A DNA stretch of 61,587 nt, from the NCBI RefSeq assembly GCF_947260015.1, contig NZ_CAMYOM010000015.1, forward strand, positions 1 through 61,587, read 5' to 3'. The stretch is from an uncultured Eudoraea sp. Its GTDB lineage: Bacteria > Bacteroidota > Bacteroidia > Flavobacteriales > Flavobacteriaceae. The notes beneath the pieces are model-generated. The model did no database searches, was not told where the DNA came from, and saw only the letters and a program-made list of their open reading frames with translations. Made by a program: the position numbers and the translations under genes. Shown here in pieces: positions 46,366 to 55,381 of this stretch. Position 1 is the first letter of the stretch. Each line of letters starts with the position of its first letter.

Positions 46366-48405
46366 ATGTTAGAACATATTGAATTATTTTTTAAATCCAT
46401 CTTTATAGACAACATGGTATTTGCTGTGTTTTTGGGGATGTGTTCTTATTTGGCTGTATCCAAAAAAGTAGCCACTGCTGTTGGATTGGGAGCTGCAGTT
46501 ATTTTTGTGCTTGCTGTAACAGTCCCTCTAAATTGGTTATTGGACCAATACTTATTAAGAGATGGAGCTCTTGTTTGGCTAGGTCCCGAATATGCTGATT
46601 ATAACTTAGGCTTTTTGTCATTCATTCTTTTTATTGCGACTATAGCCACTATGGTTCAGTTGGTAGAAATAGTGGTTGAAAAATTTTCACCTGCCTTGTA
46701 TAACTCCCTGGGTATATTTTTACCATTGATTGCCGTTAACTGTGCTATCTTGGGGGGATCCCTGTTTATGCAATCGAGGGAGATTGAGACATTAGGTTTG
46801 GCATTTAATTATGGGGTTAGTTCTGGAATAGGTTGGTTTTTGGCCATTTTGGCAATTGCGGCTATTCGCGAAAAGATAAGATATTCAAATGTACCCCCGC
46901 CTTTACGAGGCCTGGGAATTACCTTTATTATAACTGGATTAATGGGGATAGGTTTTCAAAGTTTTGGTGGGATGCTTACCGGTGGGGATGAAGCGCCTGC
47001 AGCGGTGGAAGAAACTACTGTTGAAAAGATAGAAGAGAACAAAGTAATAGTTGAAGTTGAAGAAGAAATAGATGAGAAAGAGATTTCTTATAACGATTTA
47101 ATAATAGCTACAAGCACCTTTGGAACCATAACAATTACGGTTATTGCTTTTATGATATTGTTGTTACTGCTGGTGACACTTTTACTTTTTACAAAAGAAA
47201 AACTTTCTCCGTCAGGTCCTGTAACAATAACTATTAATGGAGAAAAAAAGATACAAGTTGCCTCAGGGAGTTCTTTACTTTCAACCTTAGGGAACCAAAA
47301 GGTATTTCTACCCTCAGCTTGTGGAGGTGGGGGTACCTGCATTCAATGTGAGTGTCATGTGTTGTCCGGTGGTGGTGAGGCACTTCCTACAGAAACACCT
47401 CATTTTTCAAAAAGGGAATTGACTGAAGGTGCAAGATTGGCGTGCCAGGTTAAGGTAAAACAGGATATGGAAATTACTATTCCTGAAGAAGTTTTTGGTA
47501 TTAAAAAATGGGATGGGACAGTAGTACGTAATTATAATGTTGCATCATTCATTAAAGAATTTGTGGTTGAAATACCTGAAGATATGGGATATAAAGCCGG
47601 AGGATATATTCAAATTGAGATTCCACCCTGCGAGATAAAGTATTCCGATATAGATATTACAGCTCACCCTGAAGAACATGAGACTCCTGATAAGTTTCAA
47701 AATGAGTGGGATAAATTTAACCTTTGGCCTTTGACAATGAGAAATACAGAGGTGGTTGAAAGAGCATATTCAATGGCTTCTTACCCTGCAGAAGGCAGGG
47801 AAATAATGCTGAATGTTCGAATTGCCACCCCGCCATGGGACAGATCCAAGAATGGTTGGATGGATGTAAATCCGGGTGTGGCTTCTTCTTATATTTTTGC
47901 TCAAAAACCGGGAGATAAAGTGACCATCTCAGGGCCATATGGTGAATTTTTTATCAATGAGTCGGATTCGGAAATGCTATATATTGGAGGGGGTGCAGGG
48001 ATGGCTCCAATGAGATCTCATTTATATCACCTCTTTAAAACCCTTAAAACTAATCGTAAGGTTGCTTACTGGTATGGAGGTCGTTCAAAACGGGAATTAT
48101 TTTACATAGAACATTTTAAAGAATTAGAAAAAGAGTTCCCGAATTTTAAATTTTATATGGCACTCTCCGAACCTCAAGAAGAGGATAACTGGAAAGTCAA
48201 GGAGAATCTGGACGCCCCAGGTGACGGGTTTGTTGGGTTTATTCATAATTGTGTCATAGACAATTACTTAAATAATCACGAATCTCCTGAAGATATTGAA
48301 CTCTATTTTTGTGGCCCCCCACTGATGAACAAGGCCGTGCAAAAAATGGGAGAGGATTTTGGTATTCCGGATGAACATATCCGTTTTGATGACTTTGGAG
48401 GTTAA
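46366..48405 (+). CDS. nqrEF: Fused Na+-translocating NADH:quinone reductase subunits E and F
   Basis: This 679-residue protein reads through what are normally two genes. Residues 1-205 are a complete six-helix NqrE with iron-centre cysteines at 26 (GMCSY) and 125 (NCAILGG). Residues 206-245 are a Glu/Val-rich linker (bases about 46984-47100). Residues 246-679 are a complete NqrF: one membrane helix (about 250-275), a 2Fe-2S ferredoxin domain with Cys319, 325, 328 and 360, then FAD- (RAYSMASYP) and NADH-binding ([22 protein letters not shown]) domains. NqrF oxidises NADH and feeds the pump. Both halves look functional. No stop or start signal is seen at the joint. Confidence 0.93.
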   Translation: MLEHIELFFKSIFIDNMVFAVFLGMCSYLAVSKKVATAVGLGAAVIFVLAVTVPLNWLLDQYLLRDGALVWLGPEYADYNLGFLSFILFIATIATMVQLVEIVVEKFSPALYNSLGIFLPLIAVNCAILGGSLFMQSREIETLGLAFNYGVSSGIGWFLAILAIAAIREKIRYSNVPPPLRGLGITFIITGLMGIGFQSFGGMLTGGDEAPAAVEETTVEKIEENKVIVEVEEEIDEKEISYNDLIIATSTFGTITITVIAFMILLLLLVTLLLFTKEKLSPSGPVTITINGEKKIQVASGSSLLSTLGNQKVFLPSACGGGGTCIQCECHVLSGGGEALPTETPHFSKRELTEGARLACQVKVKQDMEITIPEEVFGIKKWDGTVVRNYNVASFIKEFVVEIPEDMGYKAGGYIQIEIPPCEIKYSDIDITAHPEEHETPDKFQNEWDKFNLWPLTMRNTEVVERAYSMASYPAEGREIMLNVRIATPPWDRSKNGWMDVNPGVASSYIFAQKPGDKVTISGPYGEFFINESDSEMLYIGGGAGMAPMRSHLYHLFKTLKTNRKVAYWYGGRSKRELFYIEHFKELEKEFPNFKFYMALSEPQEEDNWKVKENLDAPGDGFVGFIHNCVIDNYLNNHESPEDIELYFCGPPLMNKAVQKMGEDFGIPDEHIRFDDFGG

Positions 48406-48427
48406 TAATTTTAACTGTATATAATTT

Positions 48428-48458
48428 AAAACCGATATTGATCAATATCGGTTTTTTT
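48428..48458 (+). terminator. Strong terminator after nqrEF
   Basis: A near-perfect palindrome (48429-48454, centred on TGATCA) forms a 12-bp stem followed by seven T ending at 48458. The next ATG begins only five bases later, so it separates nqr from the downstream genes or acts as an attenuator. Confidence 0.85.
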
Positions 48459-48463
48459 AATAA

Positions 48464-48832
48464 ATGAATAATAAGTTACAGGCGTTATCTGAGCAAGAAT
48501 TGCATAACCTGGCAATGAATATTGTTGGGAGGCAGCTTGAATCTGAAGGATATGAATTTATGGGTGTTAACAGCAAACCAAAGAAAAACCCTCAGTTCGT
48601 TTGTCTTAAAGAAAAACAACTGCATTTTATTGTTGTACGAAATGTTGTTTACCCCAATGACCCTGGAATATATGACTATGGCCTTATGATAAAAATTAAA
48701 GAACAAGCATCCAAATTTGAGGCTAAGACATATTATGCAGGAGTAGGTTTGTATAATGCTGAAGATCAAAATCTTCCAGTTTATCTTAATGAAGCTTATA
48801 TTGTGGATTATAATGGTCTTCTCGAAATTTAG
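48464..48832 (+). CDS. Small uncharacterised nqr-linked protein
   Basis: This 122-residue cytosolic protein has no signal or membrane segment. It starts with a helical ALSEQELHNLAMNIVGRQLESEGYEFMG, then strands such as KNPQFVCLKEKQLHFIVVRNVVYP. It lies between nqrEF and apbE and overlaps the latter by 20 bases, which implies coupled translation. It may be mislabelled as an Nqr subunit in some genomes because of its place. The alternative start is Met18. The ATG sits right behind a terminator. Function is unknown. Confidence 0.75.
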   Translation: MNNKLQALSEQELHNLAMNIVGRQLESEGYEFMGVNSKPKKNPQFVCLKEKQLHFIVVRNVVYPNDPGIYDYGLMIKIKEQASKFEAKTYYAGVGLYNAEDQNLPVYLNEAYIVDYNGLLEI

Positions 48833-49841
48833 AAACAGGGTACTCTATCTTTGCCTGTCAGGAATATTCATGGCTTCCTGTGGGTTGGATTCTGGCACCT
48901 TTGTCAAAAGCACACACTTTGGAGAGGCTTTGGGCACTTCATATAGTATTACGATCCTATACCTGGAAGAACTCAATCTTGAAAGAGAAATAGATTCTGT
49001 ATTCAAGGTTGTAAATTATTCAATGTCTACATATTTGCCCGATTCAGATATTTCTAAGATAAATCAAGGAGATTCAAACATTGTGGTAGATAAGATGTTT
49101 CGGGATGTATTTGAGCTTTCAAAAGAAGTTTATTCTGATACTGAAGGTTACTTTGATCCCACGGTTGGCGCACTTGTAAACGCCTGGGGATTCGGACCGG
49201 GGAAACAGCTGGCATTGGATAGTACCAAAGTGGATAGTATTCTGCAATTCGTGGGTTTTGATAAAGTCCGATTAACCGAAAAGGGAACTGTAATTAAAAA
49301 TGATCCCAGAATTTTCTTCGACTTCAATGCAATTGCTAAGGGATATGCAATAGACCGCCTGGCTGAGCTTTTAGATCAAAAGGATATTGAAAATTATTTA
49401 ATTGAAGTAGGAGGTGAGATCATTGCCAAAGGAGAGAATAAATTAAAACAAAAGTCCTGGATTGTTGGTATTGATGATCCTCAGGTTGAGGAGGGAAGAA
49501 GGTTAAAACTCACGCTTCAGCTTAGAGATAATGCTATGGCATCATCCGGTAATTATAGAAAATTCAGGATAGATTCTATCACGGGTAAAAAATTTGTTCA
49601 TACAATTAATCCTAAAACGGGTTATACCAGGGATGCTAATATTCTTGCTGTCAGTGTAATAGCAAAAAATTGTGCAAAGGCCGATGCATATGCAACTGCA
49701 TTTATGGCGATGGAGTTATCAGAATCCATAAAACTCTTGGGCGCCCACAAAGAACTAAATGCATATATCATTTATATTGACGAAATAGGTGAGGTTACTG
49801 AATTTATGACACCGGACTTCAAAAAGCTTGTAGTTTACTGA
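48813..49841 (+). CDS. apbE: FAD:protein FMN transferase (ApbE lipoprotein)
   Basis: I start it at MVFSKFRNRVLYLCL (ATG at 48813, 342 residues), because this yields a proper lipoprotein signal with lipobox MASC. The ApbE fold shows as ALGTSYSITI, VVNYSMSTYLPDSDISKIN, GYFDPTVGALVNAWGFG and FFDFNAIAKGYAIDRLAELL with GGEIIAKG. The late VHTINPKTGYTRDANILAVSVIA and ADAYATAFMAM segments hold Mg/FAD-binding residues. It attaches FMN to Thr of NqrB and NqrC on the periplasmic side. It overlaps the preceding small gene by 20 bases and abuts the convergent methyltransferase gene. Confidence 0.95.
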   Translation: MVFSKFRNRVLYLCLSGIFMASCGLDSGTFVKSTHFGEALGTSYSITILYLEELNLEREIDSVFKVVNYSMSTYLPDSDISKINQGDSNIVVDKMFRDVFELSKEVYSDTEGYFDPTVGALVNAWGFGPGKQLALDSTKVDSILQFVGFDKVRLTEKGTVIKNDPRIFFDFNAIAKGYAIDRLAELLDQKDIENYLIEVGGEIIAKGENKLKQKSWIVGIDDPQVEEGRRLKLTLQLRDNAMASSGNYRKFRIDSITGKKFVHTINPKTGYTRDANILAVSVIAKNCAKADAYATAFMAMELSESIKLLGAHKELNAYIIYIDEIGEVTEFMTPDFKKLVVY

Positions 49842-50606
49842 TCATTTACTAACAACGGGTATTATTTCGCCTTTTGCCAATCTGTATTTTTCTATATCGG
49901 AAACTGTCATGCCCGATGTATAATCTACCGGATTAACTTTAAATCCCGCTTCTTTTAGCCTGTCAAAATAATCACGTCCATAAATACGGACATGATCGTA
50001 TTGTCCGAAAATTTTAGCCCGCTCTTTCTTATCGGTAATAGAATCATCTTCATAAGTGACTTCTCTTTTAAGATCCTGAGGTATTTGAAAAATACCCCAA
50101 CCAGAAGGTTTAAGGACACGATAGAGCTCGCCTATTGCTTTTCTGTCGTCCGGGATATGCTCTAATACATGATTACAAAAAATAATATCAAAAGAATTAT
50201 CCTTAAAAGGAAGCGCACAAATATCTGCCTTCACATCTGCAAGTGGAGAGTTTAGATCTGTGGTAGTATACTCCAGATGTTTTAGCTTCTTAAATTTTCT
50301 ATAGAAAGCCTGTTCCGGAGCAAAATGTAAAACCTTGTGAGGTACTGTAAAAAAATCGGTTTCATTCTTCAGGTATAACCACAAAAGTCGATGTCTTTCC
50401 AGAGATAGGGTAGAGGGTGAAAGAACGTTTTCCCTGGGGTTTTCATATCCATAAGGAAGGAAACTTTTAAATTGCTTGCCATCAATTGGATCTGTATACT
50501 TATCCCCTTTTAGAGTAATGGAAAGAATGGGTCTTGCCAGGTAGCTCAGTTGAATTAATAAAGGCCTGGGTATTTTATTTAGGACATATTTGAATAGTTT
50601 TTTCAA
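49842..50606 (-). CDS. SAM-dependent methyltransferase, class I
   Basis: This 254-residue protein has a methyltransferase type 11 core: VLHFAPEQAFYRKFKKL as the SAM-binding region, TTDLNSPLADVKADICALPF, and [38 protein letters not shown]. The N-terminal 90 residues are basic with hydrophobic stretches (RPLLIQLSYLARPILSITLKG) and may contact a membrane or nucleic acid. The substrate is not predictable. It is the last gene of the gpmI-map operon, 14 bases after map. Confidence 0.85.
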   Translation of the reverse strand: MKKLFKYVLNKIPRPLLIQLSYLARPILSITLKGDKYTDPIDGKQFKSFLPYGYENPRENVLSPSTLSLERHRLLWLYLKNETDFFTVPHKVLHFAPEQAFYRKFKKLKHLEYTTTDLNSPLADVKADICALPFKDNSFDIIFCNHVLEHIPDDRKAIGELYRVLKPSGWGIFQIPQDLKREVTYEDDSITDKKERAKIFGQYDHVRIYGRDYFDRLKEAGFKVNPVDYTSGMTVSDIEKYRLAKGEIIPVVSK

Positions 50607-50620
50607 AATCCTTTTGCAGA

Positions 50621-51439
50621 TTAAAGTTGAAGCTTCTTTGTCCTAAATTCTTCTTCCTCATTATTTTTTATACCAAGTGCGTCATAGATATATTGGAAGG
50701 TAGAAAGTAATTCCGGTTTACCTTGAATAAGGGCAACATTATGCTCAAAATGAGCACTTGGCATGCCATCAGAGGTTAGGATGGTCCATCCATCACGGAG
50801 CTGTTTTATGCGCTTGGTACCCATATTAATCATAGGTTCAATGGCCACTACCATCCCGTCTGCAAATTTCTTTCCTCTTCCACGCTTGCCATAATTTGGC
50901 ATCTCGGGTCCTTCATGGAGTTTTTTTCCCAGACCATGACCCACGAGTTCCCGTACTACCCCGTATCCGTGGCTTTCGCAGTAATTTTGAATTGCAAAAC
51001 CAACATCTCCAACACGGTTTCCTGCCTTGAATTCCCTGATTCCTCTATAAAGAGATTCCTTAGTTATCCTGAGAAGCTTTTTGGTTTCTTCATTTACATT
51101 TCCCACTTCAAACGTATATGCATGGTCTCCGTAAAATCCGTTTTTTAAGGCACCACAATCTACGGAAATGATATCCCCATCTTTCAATGGTTCTTTGTTT
51201 GGAATGCCATGTACCACCTGTGCATTCGGACTCAGGTTTAATGTATTTGGAAAATCGTACATACCGAGAAAACCTGGTTCAGCACCATGATCACGAATAA
51301 ATTCTTCTGCCAATTTATCCAGGTAAAGTCCGTCAACACCCGGCTTAATTTCGGAGGCCAGCATACCTAGAGTTTTAGAAACTACTAGAGCACTTTCTCT
51401 AAGAAGTTCAATCTCTTCTAATGTCTTAATAACTACCAT
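50621..51439 (-). CDS. map: Methionine aminopeptidase, type I
   Basis: This 272-residue metalloenzyme removes the initiator Met from new proteins. The five metal ligands are found in DIISVDCGALKNGFYGDHAYTF (two Asp), LVGHGLGKKLHEGPEMPNYG (His), VAIEPMINMG (Glu) and AHFEHNVAL (last Glu). It has no N-terminal zinc-finger extension. It lies between gpmI (23 bases) and a methyltransferase (14 bases) in one minus-strand operon. Confidence 0.96.
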   Translation of the reverse strand: MVVIKTLEEIELLRESALVVSKTLGMLASEIKPGVDGLYLDKLAEEFIRDHGAEPGFLGMYDFPNTLNLSPNAQVVHGIPNKEPLKDGDIISVDCGALKNGFYGDHAYTFEVGNVNEETKKLLRITKESLYRGIREFKAGNRVGDVGFAIQNYCESHGYGVVRELVGHGLGKKLHEGPEMPNYGKRGRGKKFADGMVVAIEPMINMGTKRIKQLRDGWTILTSDGMPSAHFEHNVALIQGKPELLSTFQYIYDALGIKNNEEEEFRTKKLQL

Positions 51440-51462
51440 GATGCAAATTTAATATATTCCAC

Positions 51463-52980
51463 CTATATCAAAGAGTGTTGCGTCATTAATGCCGGCTGTG
51501 GAATTCCCATTAGTTCAAGAATTGTTGGAGCAATATCACCAAGCACACCATCATTTATTTTTCTTATATCCTTATCAACCAGGATTAAGGGTACCGGATT
51601 TGTTGTGTGTGCAGTATTTGGCGTACCATCTGGATTAATCATAGTATCGCAATTACCGTGATCTGCAATAACCAGGGTAGAATATCCATTATTCAGTCCA
51701 GCGGTGATAACCGCTTGCGCACATGCATCAACCGTTTCGCAAGCTTTTATTGCAGCATTCATATCGCCTGTATGTCCTACCATATCGGGATTTGCGAAGT
51801 TAAGGCACACAAAGTCAACTTCTCCTTTATTTAACTCGGGAATTATAGAATCTCTAATTTCATAAGCGCTCATTTCCGGTTGCAGGTCATAAGTTGCCAC
51901 CTTTGGTGAAGGGCATAATATCCGTTCTTCACCCTCAAAAGGGATTTCTCTGCCTCCGTTAAAGAAAAAAGTTACATGAGGGTATTTCTCTGTTTCAGCT
52001 ATTCGAATCTGTTTCTTACCCCTGAGAGCAAGAACTTCACCTAAGGTCTCCTCAATATTATCTTTGTCATAAACTACATGTACACCGCTAAATGAATCGT
52101 CATAGTTAGTAAGAGTTACATAGTAGAGATCCAGTTTATGCATGTTTTGTTCATGAAAATCTTTTTGACTTAGCACCTGAGTTAGTTCTCTGCCCCGGTC
52201 TGTCCTAAAATTGAAGAAGATGACTACATCGCCCTCTTTTATTTTAGCCAGTGGTTCCCCGGCTCCATTAACCATAGAAATTGGTTTGATGAATTCATCG
52301 GTGATACCTTCATTATAGCTTTTTTGCATCGCTGCAGATATATTCTTAAAAGGTTCGCCTTTCGCATTAACCAATAAATCGTATGCAATTTTAACGCGTT
52401 CCCATCTTTTATCCCTATCCATGGCATAATATCTGCCAACAACGGAAGCCAGTTTAGTATTTTTATCCGAGCAGAAGTCGGTCAGATCCTCTAAGAAAGT
52501 AATCCCACTTTTTGGATCTACGTCTCTTCCATCTGTAAAAGCGTGAATAAATGCATTTTCAACACCATAATTTTCACTTACCTCAATAAGTCCTTTTAAA
52601 TGGTTAATATGGCTGTGAACTCCTCCATTACTAACCAGACCCAGAAAATGTACATTCTTGTTATGGTCTTTGGCATAAGTGAATGCTTCTTTTAGTTCTT
52701 TTTCTTCCCTTAGTGTATTTTCTTTAACGGCAAGATTAATTTTTGCCAAATCCTGATATACAATTCGCCCGGCTCCTAAATTCATATGGCCTACCTCACT
52801 ATTACCCATTTGTCCCGTTGGGAGGCCAACATTCATTCCATCCGTTAGAAGATTAGCATTAGCGTAATTTTTGTAAAGCGAATCTACAAAGGGTGTATGG
52901 GCGTTATCAATAGCCGAAACTTTAGGGTCTGGAGATTTCCCCCACCCATCCAGGATCATTAAGATTACCTTTTTATTCAT
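51463..52980 (-). CDS. gpmI: 2,3-bisphosphoglycerate-independent phosphoglycerate mutase
   Basis: This 505-residue Mn-dependent glycolytic enzyme interconverts 3- and 2-phosphoglycerate. It starts MNKKVILMILDGWGKSP with the first metal Asp. The phosphorylated Ser61 lies in GNSEVGHMNLGAGR. FTDGRDVDPKSG and FFNFRTDRGRELTQ mark the transferase domain, and NFANPDMVGHTGD with VIADHGNCD closes the phosphatase domain. Length is typical. It heads an operon with map and a methyltransferase. Confidence 0.97.
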   Translation of the reverse strand: MNKKVILMILDGWGKSPDPKVSAIDNAHTPFVDSLYKNYANANLLTDGMNVGLPTGQMGNSEVGHMNLGAGRIVYQDLAKINLAVKENTLREEKELKEAFTYAKDHNKNVHFLGLVSNGGVHSHINHLKGLIEVSENYGVENAFIHAFTDGRDVDPKSGITFLEDLTDFCSDKNTKLASVVGRYYAMDRDKRWERVKIAYDLLVNAKGEPFKNISAAMQKSYNEGITDEFIKPISMVNGAGEPLAKIKEGDVVIFFNFRTDRGRELTQVLSQKDFHEQNMHKLDLYYVTLTNYDDSFSGVHVVYDKDNIEETLGEVLALRGKKQIRIAETEKYPHVTFFFNGGREIPFEGEERILCPSPKVATYDLQPEMSAYEIRDSIIPELNKGEVDFVCLNFANPDMVGHTGDMNAAIKACETVDACAQAVITAGLNNGYSTLVIADHGNCDTMINPDGTPNTAHTTNPVPLILVDKDIRKINDGVLGDIAPTILELMGIPQPALMTQHSLI

Positions 52981-53297
52981 GGTTCTTTATTAAATGAGTT
53001 AGCTAAAATACAGTGATTTAACAAGGTTTACCAGTATTCTTAGAGGCTTTTTTTAAAATTTACTCTAAGACGAAATCTTCTTTAATATCTTCAACTGCAA
53101 AGAAAGGCTGTTTGTTAAAATAAAGTTATTTCTATGTTAATGGTGAAACAATTACCATTAATTGGCGTCTATAATTATATAATCACAATTATTCATCAAT
53201 CAAGAAAAAACCCTGACATTAATGTCAGGGTTTTTTGTTTGGATTGGTTTAAAATAATTAGTGTTCTTGTAAAAGGATTAATTGAAAATTAAGCTAA
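52981..53297. other. Gap upstream of gpmI with a terminator, no gene
   Basis: This 317-base gap contains the terminator palindrome listed at 53205-53236. A minus-strand frame ending at about 53065 encodes some 22 protein-like residues (KQPFFAVEDIKEDFVLE) with no start codon and may be a remnant. Nothing else is supported. Confidence 0.35.
53205..53236 (-). terminator. Symmetrical (bidirectional) terminator
   Basis: A perfect 32-base palindrome with A6 on one side and T6 on the other around a CCCTGACATTAATGTCAGGG stem. It follows the stop of the 55-residue membrane protein on the minus strand. Confidence 0.85.
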
Positions 53298-53465
53298 CTA
53301 AAATTCAAATCCAGTAAATGCCCTATACAAAAAGGCATAAATGGCCATAGATAGCATTAATACACAGAAAAAGGAATAAATTTTTAGCAGTACTACAACA
53401 AATTCCGGTTTACAGTCGTCAAATGCTTCTAAATAAAGACTTTTAAAATGCAATAGCGTTCCCAT
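53298..53465 (-). CDS. Small membrane protein, 55 aa (DUF6747-like)
   Basis: This short minus-strand gene encodes 55 residues. The first 22 are soluble (MGTLLHFKSLYLEAFDDCKP); the rest form one or two hydrophobic helices ending in a YRAFTGFEF tail. From memory it matches a short conserved Flavobacteriia family (DUF6747), which I cannot confirm here. An exact -7 box sits just upstream and a perfect terminator downstream, which supports it as a real gene. Function is unknown. Confidence 0.75.
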   Translation of the reverse strand: MGTLLHFKSLYLEAFDDCKPEFVVVLLKIYSFFCVLMLSMAIYAFLYRAFTGFEF

Positions 53466-53486
53466 ATAGTTTTTTTAACTAAAAAT

Positions 53487-53494
53487 CAAAGCTA
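53487..53494 (-). promoter_or_regulatory. -7 promoter box for the 55-aa membrane protein
   Basis: Minus-strand TAGCTTTG, an exact TAnnTTTG box 22 bases before the ATG at 53465. Confidence 0.45.
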
Positions 53495-53582
53495 TAAGGG
53501 TTAAATTAAGGGCATAAATCAGATTGGGAGGTATCCAAATATACAAAAAAAAGATTCATGGCCCAGAATAACCAAATAAATC

Positions 53583-54353
53583 TTATCCGGTCTGTTCTTC
53601 GTATTTCTGGATAGATTCCTTAATTTTTTCAATTCTATTATCAGGGTCCGGATGCGTGCTTTGAAATTCAGGAATTCTATTTGGCCCGGCCGAGGCTTTT
53701 AAAATCTCCATTACATGGATCATTTCTTCCGGCTCATAATCACTTTGTATCATGAATAAAACCCCCAGATCATCGCTTTCCAGTTCGTCATCACGGCCAT
53801 TTGTTAAAAGTGTATTTTGGCCAATGCTACCTACCAGGCTGCCAGCATCGGCACCCACACTGGCACCCATCGATACAGTTTTCCAAAAATTGCTTTCTGC
53901 AATGCGTTCCGCTGAATGTCTGCCTATCACATGCCCAATTTCATGTCCAAGTACGCCAGCTAACTGTGATTCATCAAGCTGCTTGAATAGTGCATAAGTA
54001 ATAAAAACCTGTCCACCAGGTAATGCAAAGGCATTAACAGTTTGGTCATCTGCCAGCAGATGAAATTCGTATTTATATGGAGTTTCCCGTGCAATACTGT
54101 TTTGTACTAAGCGGTTTCCAACGGCATCTACCAGGGTTTGAAGGCGCTCATCGGGATATAAGCCTCCGTATTGCTGAGCCACTTCGGGAGCACTTTGAAG
54201 ACCAATAGCAATTTCTTGCTCAGAGGTCATATTGATATTTTGAACTCTTCCCGTATATGGATTTTCTTCCTTATTGTTCCAACGCTGAATAAGTGCAAAT
54301 GCGACTATTACCAAGCCAATGACTATTCGAATTTTCCAACTTCCTCTTCTCAT
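53583..54353 (-). CDS. M48-family metalloprotease
   Basis: I start it at MRRGSWKIRIVIG (ATG at 54353), 256 residues. A single N-terminal hydrophobic helix (about 8-21) anchors or exports it. The zinc site HEIGH is at 137-141 in LGHEIGHVIGRHSAERIAE, with the third ligand Glu in DDELESDDLGV. The C-terminal STHPDPDNRIEKIKESI is typical of the Oma1/BepA-like M48 group, which clears misfolded envelope proteins. It is 37 bases downstream of the VanY-like gene and probably co-transcribed with it. Confidence 0.92.
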   Translation of the reverse strand: MRRGSWKIRIVIGLVIVAFALIQRWNNKEENPYTGRVQNINMTSEQEIAIGLQSAPEVAQQYGGLYPDERLQTLVDAVGNRLVQNSIARETPYKYEFHLLADDQTVNAFALPGGQVFITYALFKQLDESQLAGVLGHEIGHVIGRHSAERIAESNFWKTVSMGASVGADAGSLVGSIGQNTLLTNGRDDELESDDLGVLFMIQSDYEPEEMIHVMEILKASAGPNRIPEFQSTHPDPDNRIEKIKESIQKYEEQTG

Positions 54354-54390
54354 ACTATTTATCTCTATTATTCTAAAGTACAAAAAATGC

Positions 54391-55125
54391 TCACAAAAGT
54401 TCTGGATTTATGTCGAGTATATTATCCTCAATATAGATTTTTACAAATTCTGTAGTCAAATGATCACTTCCTAAAAAGTCCTCTTTCTCCAGCTGTTTCA
54501 TAATATTTTTAAGTCTGAAAGATTTAAGCATGGGTATGGATAAGGGAGCATAACTGTAATGCCAGGGTTCATATTTAAACCCTCTCCTCTTGGAATCATC
54601 GGTATAAACCAGGCAATAGTCATACTTTTTAGAGTTTTCGTCCATCCAAAGTTTGAATTTTTCAAATGGACCTCCTGTCTCAAATTTACTAGTGACAAGT
54701 ACATCACCATCTACCTCGGGGATACCGTCAATAAGATCAATATCAGTTCCCCAATGATGCCTGCTTGTACCAGGAATGGTAGAATACTCTATTATTTTAT
54801 CAATTGCATCCAGTGGTTCCATCCCATCATCATCCGTATATTTTAAATATTTACGTTCAAAAATTGCTGCCTGCTTGTCAAAACTACGATAACTCGAGAC
54901 GACTTTTATGTCAATTCCATCAGCAAGTGCTGCCTTTCTCATTTCAACAAATGCATCATGTGCATCCTTCCTTAAATTTATATCATCACCATATAGCTCA
55001 ATATCTTCTTTGCCCATTAATTCCTCAATGGAATATTTGGTTTCTTGAAGTAATAGAGTGCTTGGGACAATAGTTAGGGCAAGACCACCAAACCCACTTC
55101 TTTTAATAAACAACCTTCTTTCCAT
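54391..55125 (-). CDS. D-alanyl-D-alanine carboxypeptidase, VanY/M15B family, Tat-like signal
   Basis: The start is MERRLFIKRSGFGG (ATG at 55125, 244 residues). The N-terminus RRLFIKRSGFGGLALTI resembles a twin-arginine export signal. The M15B core has SSYRSFDKQAAIF, the zinc motif SRHHWGTDIDL, and EPWHYSYAP with the catalytic Glu and the last His ligand. Such enzymes trim the terminal D-Ala of peptidoglycan peptides in the periplasm. It is the first gene of a two-gene unit with an M48 protease, both envelope functions. Confidence 0.9.
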   Translation of the reverse strand: MERRLFIKRSGFGGLALTIVPSTLLLQETKYSIEELMGKEDIELYGDDINLRKDAHDAFVEMRKAALADGIDIKVVSSYRSFDKQAAIFERKYLKYTDDDGMEPLDAIDKIIEYSTIPGTSRHHWGTDIDLIDGIPEVDGDVLVTSKFETGGPFEKFKLWMDENSKKYDYCLVYTDDSKRRGFKYEPWHYSYAPLSIPMLKSFRLKNIMKQLEKEDFLGSDHLTTEFVKIYIEDNILDINPELL

Positions 55126-55381
55126 AATTGATTTTTGGTTTAATCCGGGACATGCTATCTTCAAATCAAAAAAGATACCATTTATTTAAATATGATTCTT
55201 AAATATAATCAATTTACCATATAACAATGTCTGGTATGTTGTACTTCTAAACAGTTTACTTCAAAGTTAATAAGTATTTTGAGAAAATATCTATCCTTTA
55301 GAGTGTTTATCACTTTGTAAAAAAGTACTAAATAAAAAAAAGCCAGGGATAATGATTAAAGGATTTAATTGGGATACCGGA

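Noticed and set aside
46984-47100. Possibility that the nqrE-nqrF joint hides a separate nqrF start
   Set aside because: No in-frame Met occurs in the linker (residues 206-262) before the NqrF membrane helix core, and no stop is present, so a separate NqrF start is not supported by the sequence as given.
53060-53130. Protein-like minus-strand stretch KQPFFAVEDIKEDFVLE without a start codon
   Set aside because: Only about 22 codons, no ATG in frame and no clear upstream continuation; too short to call beyond a possible remnant.
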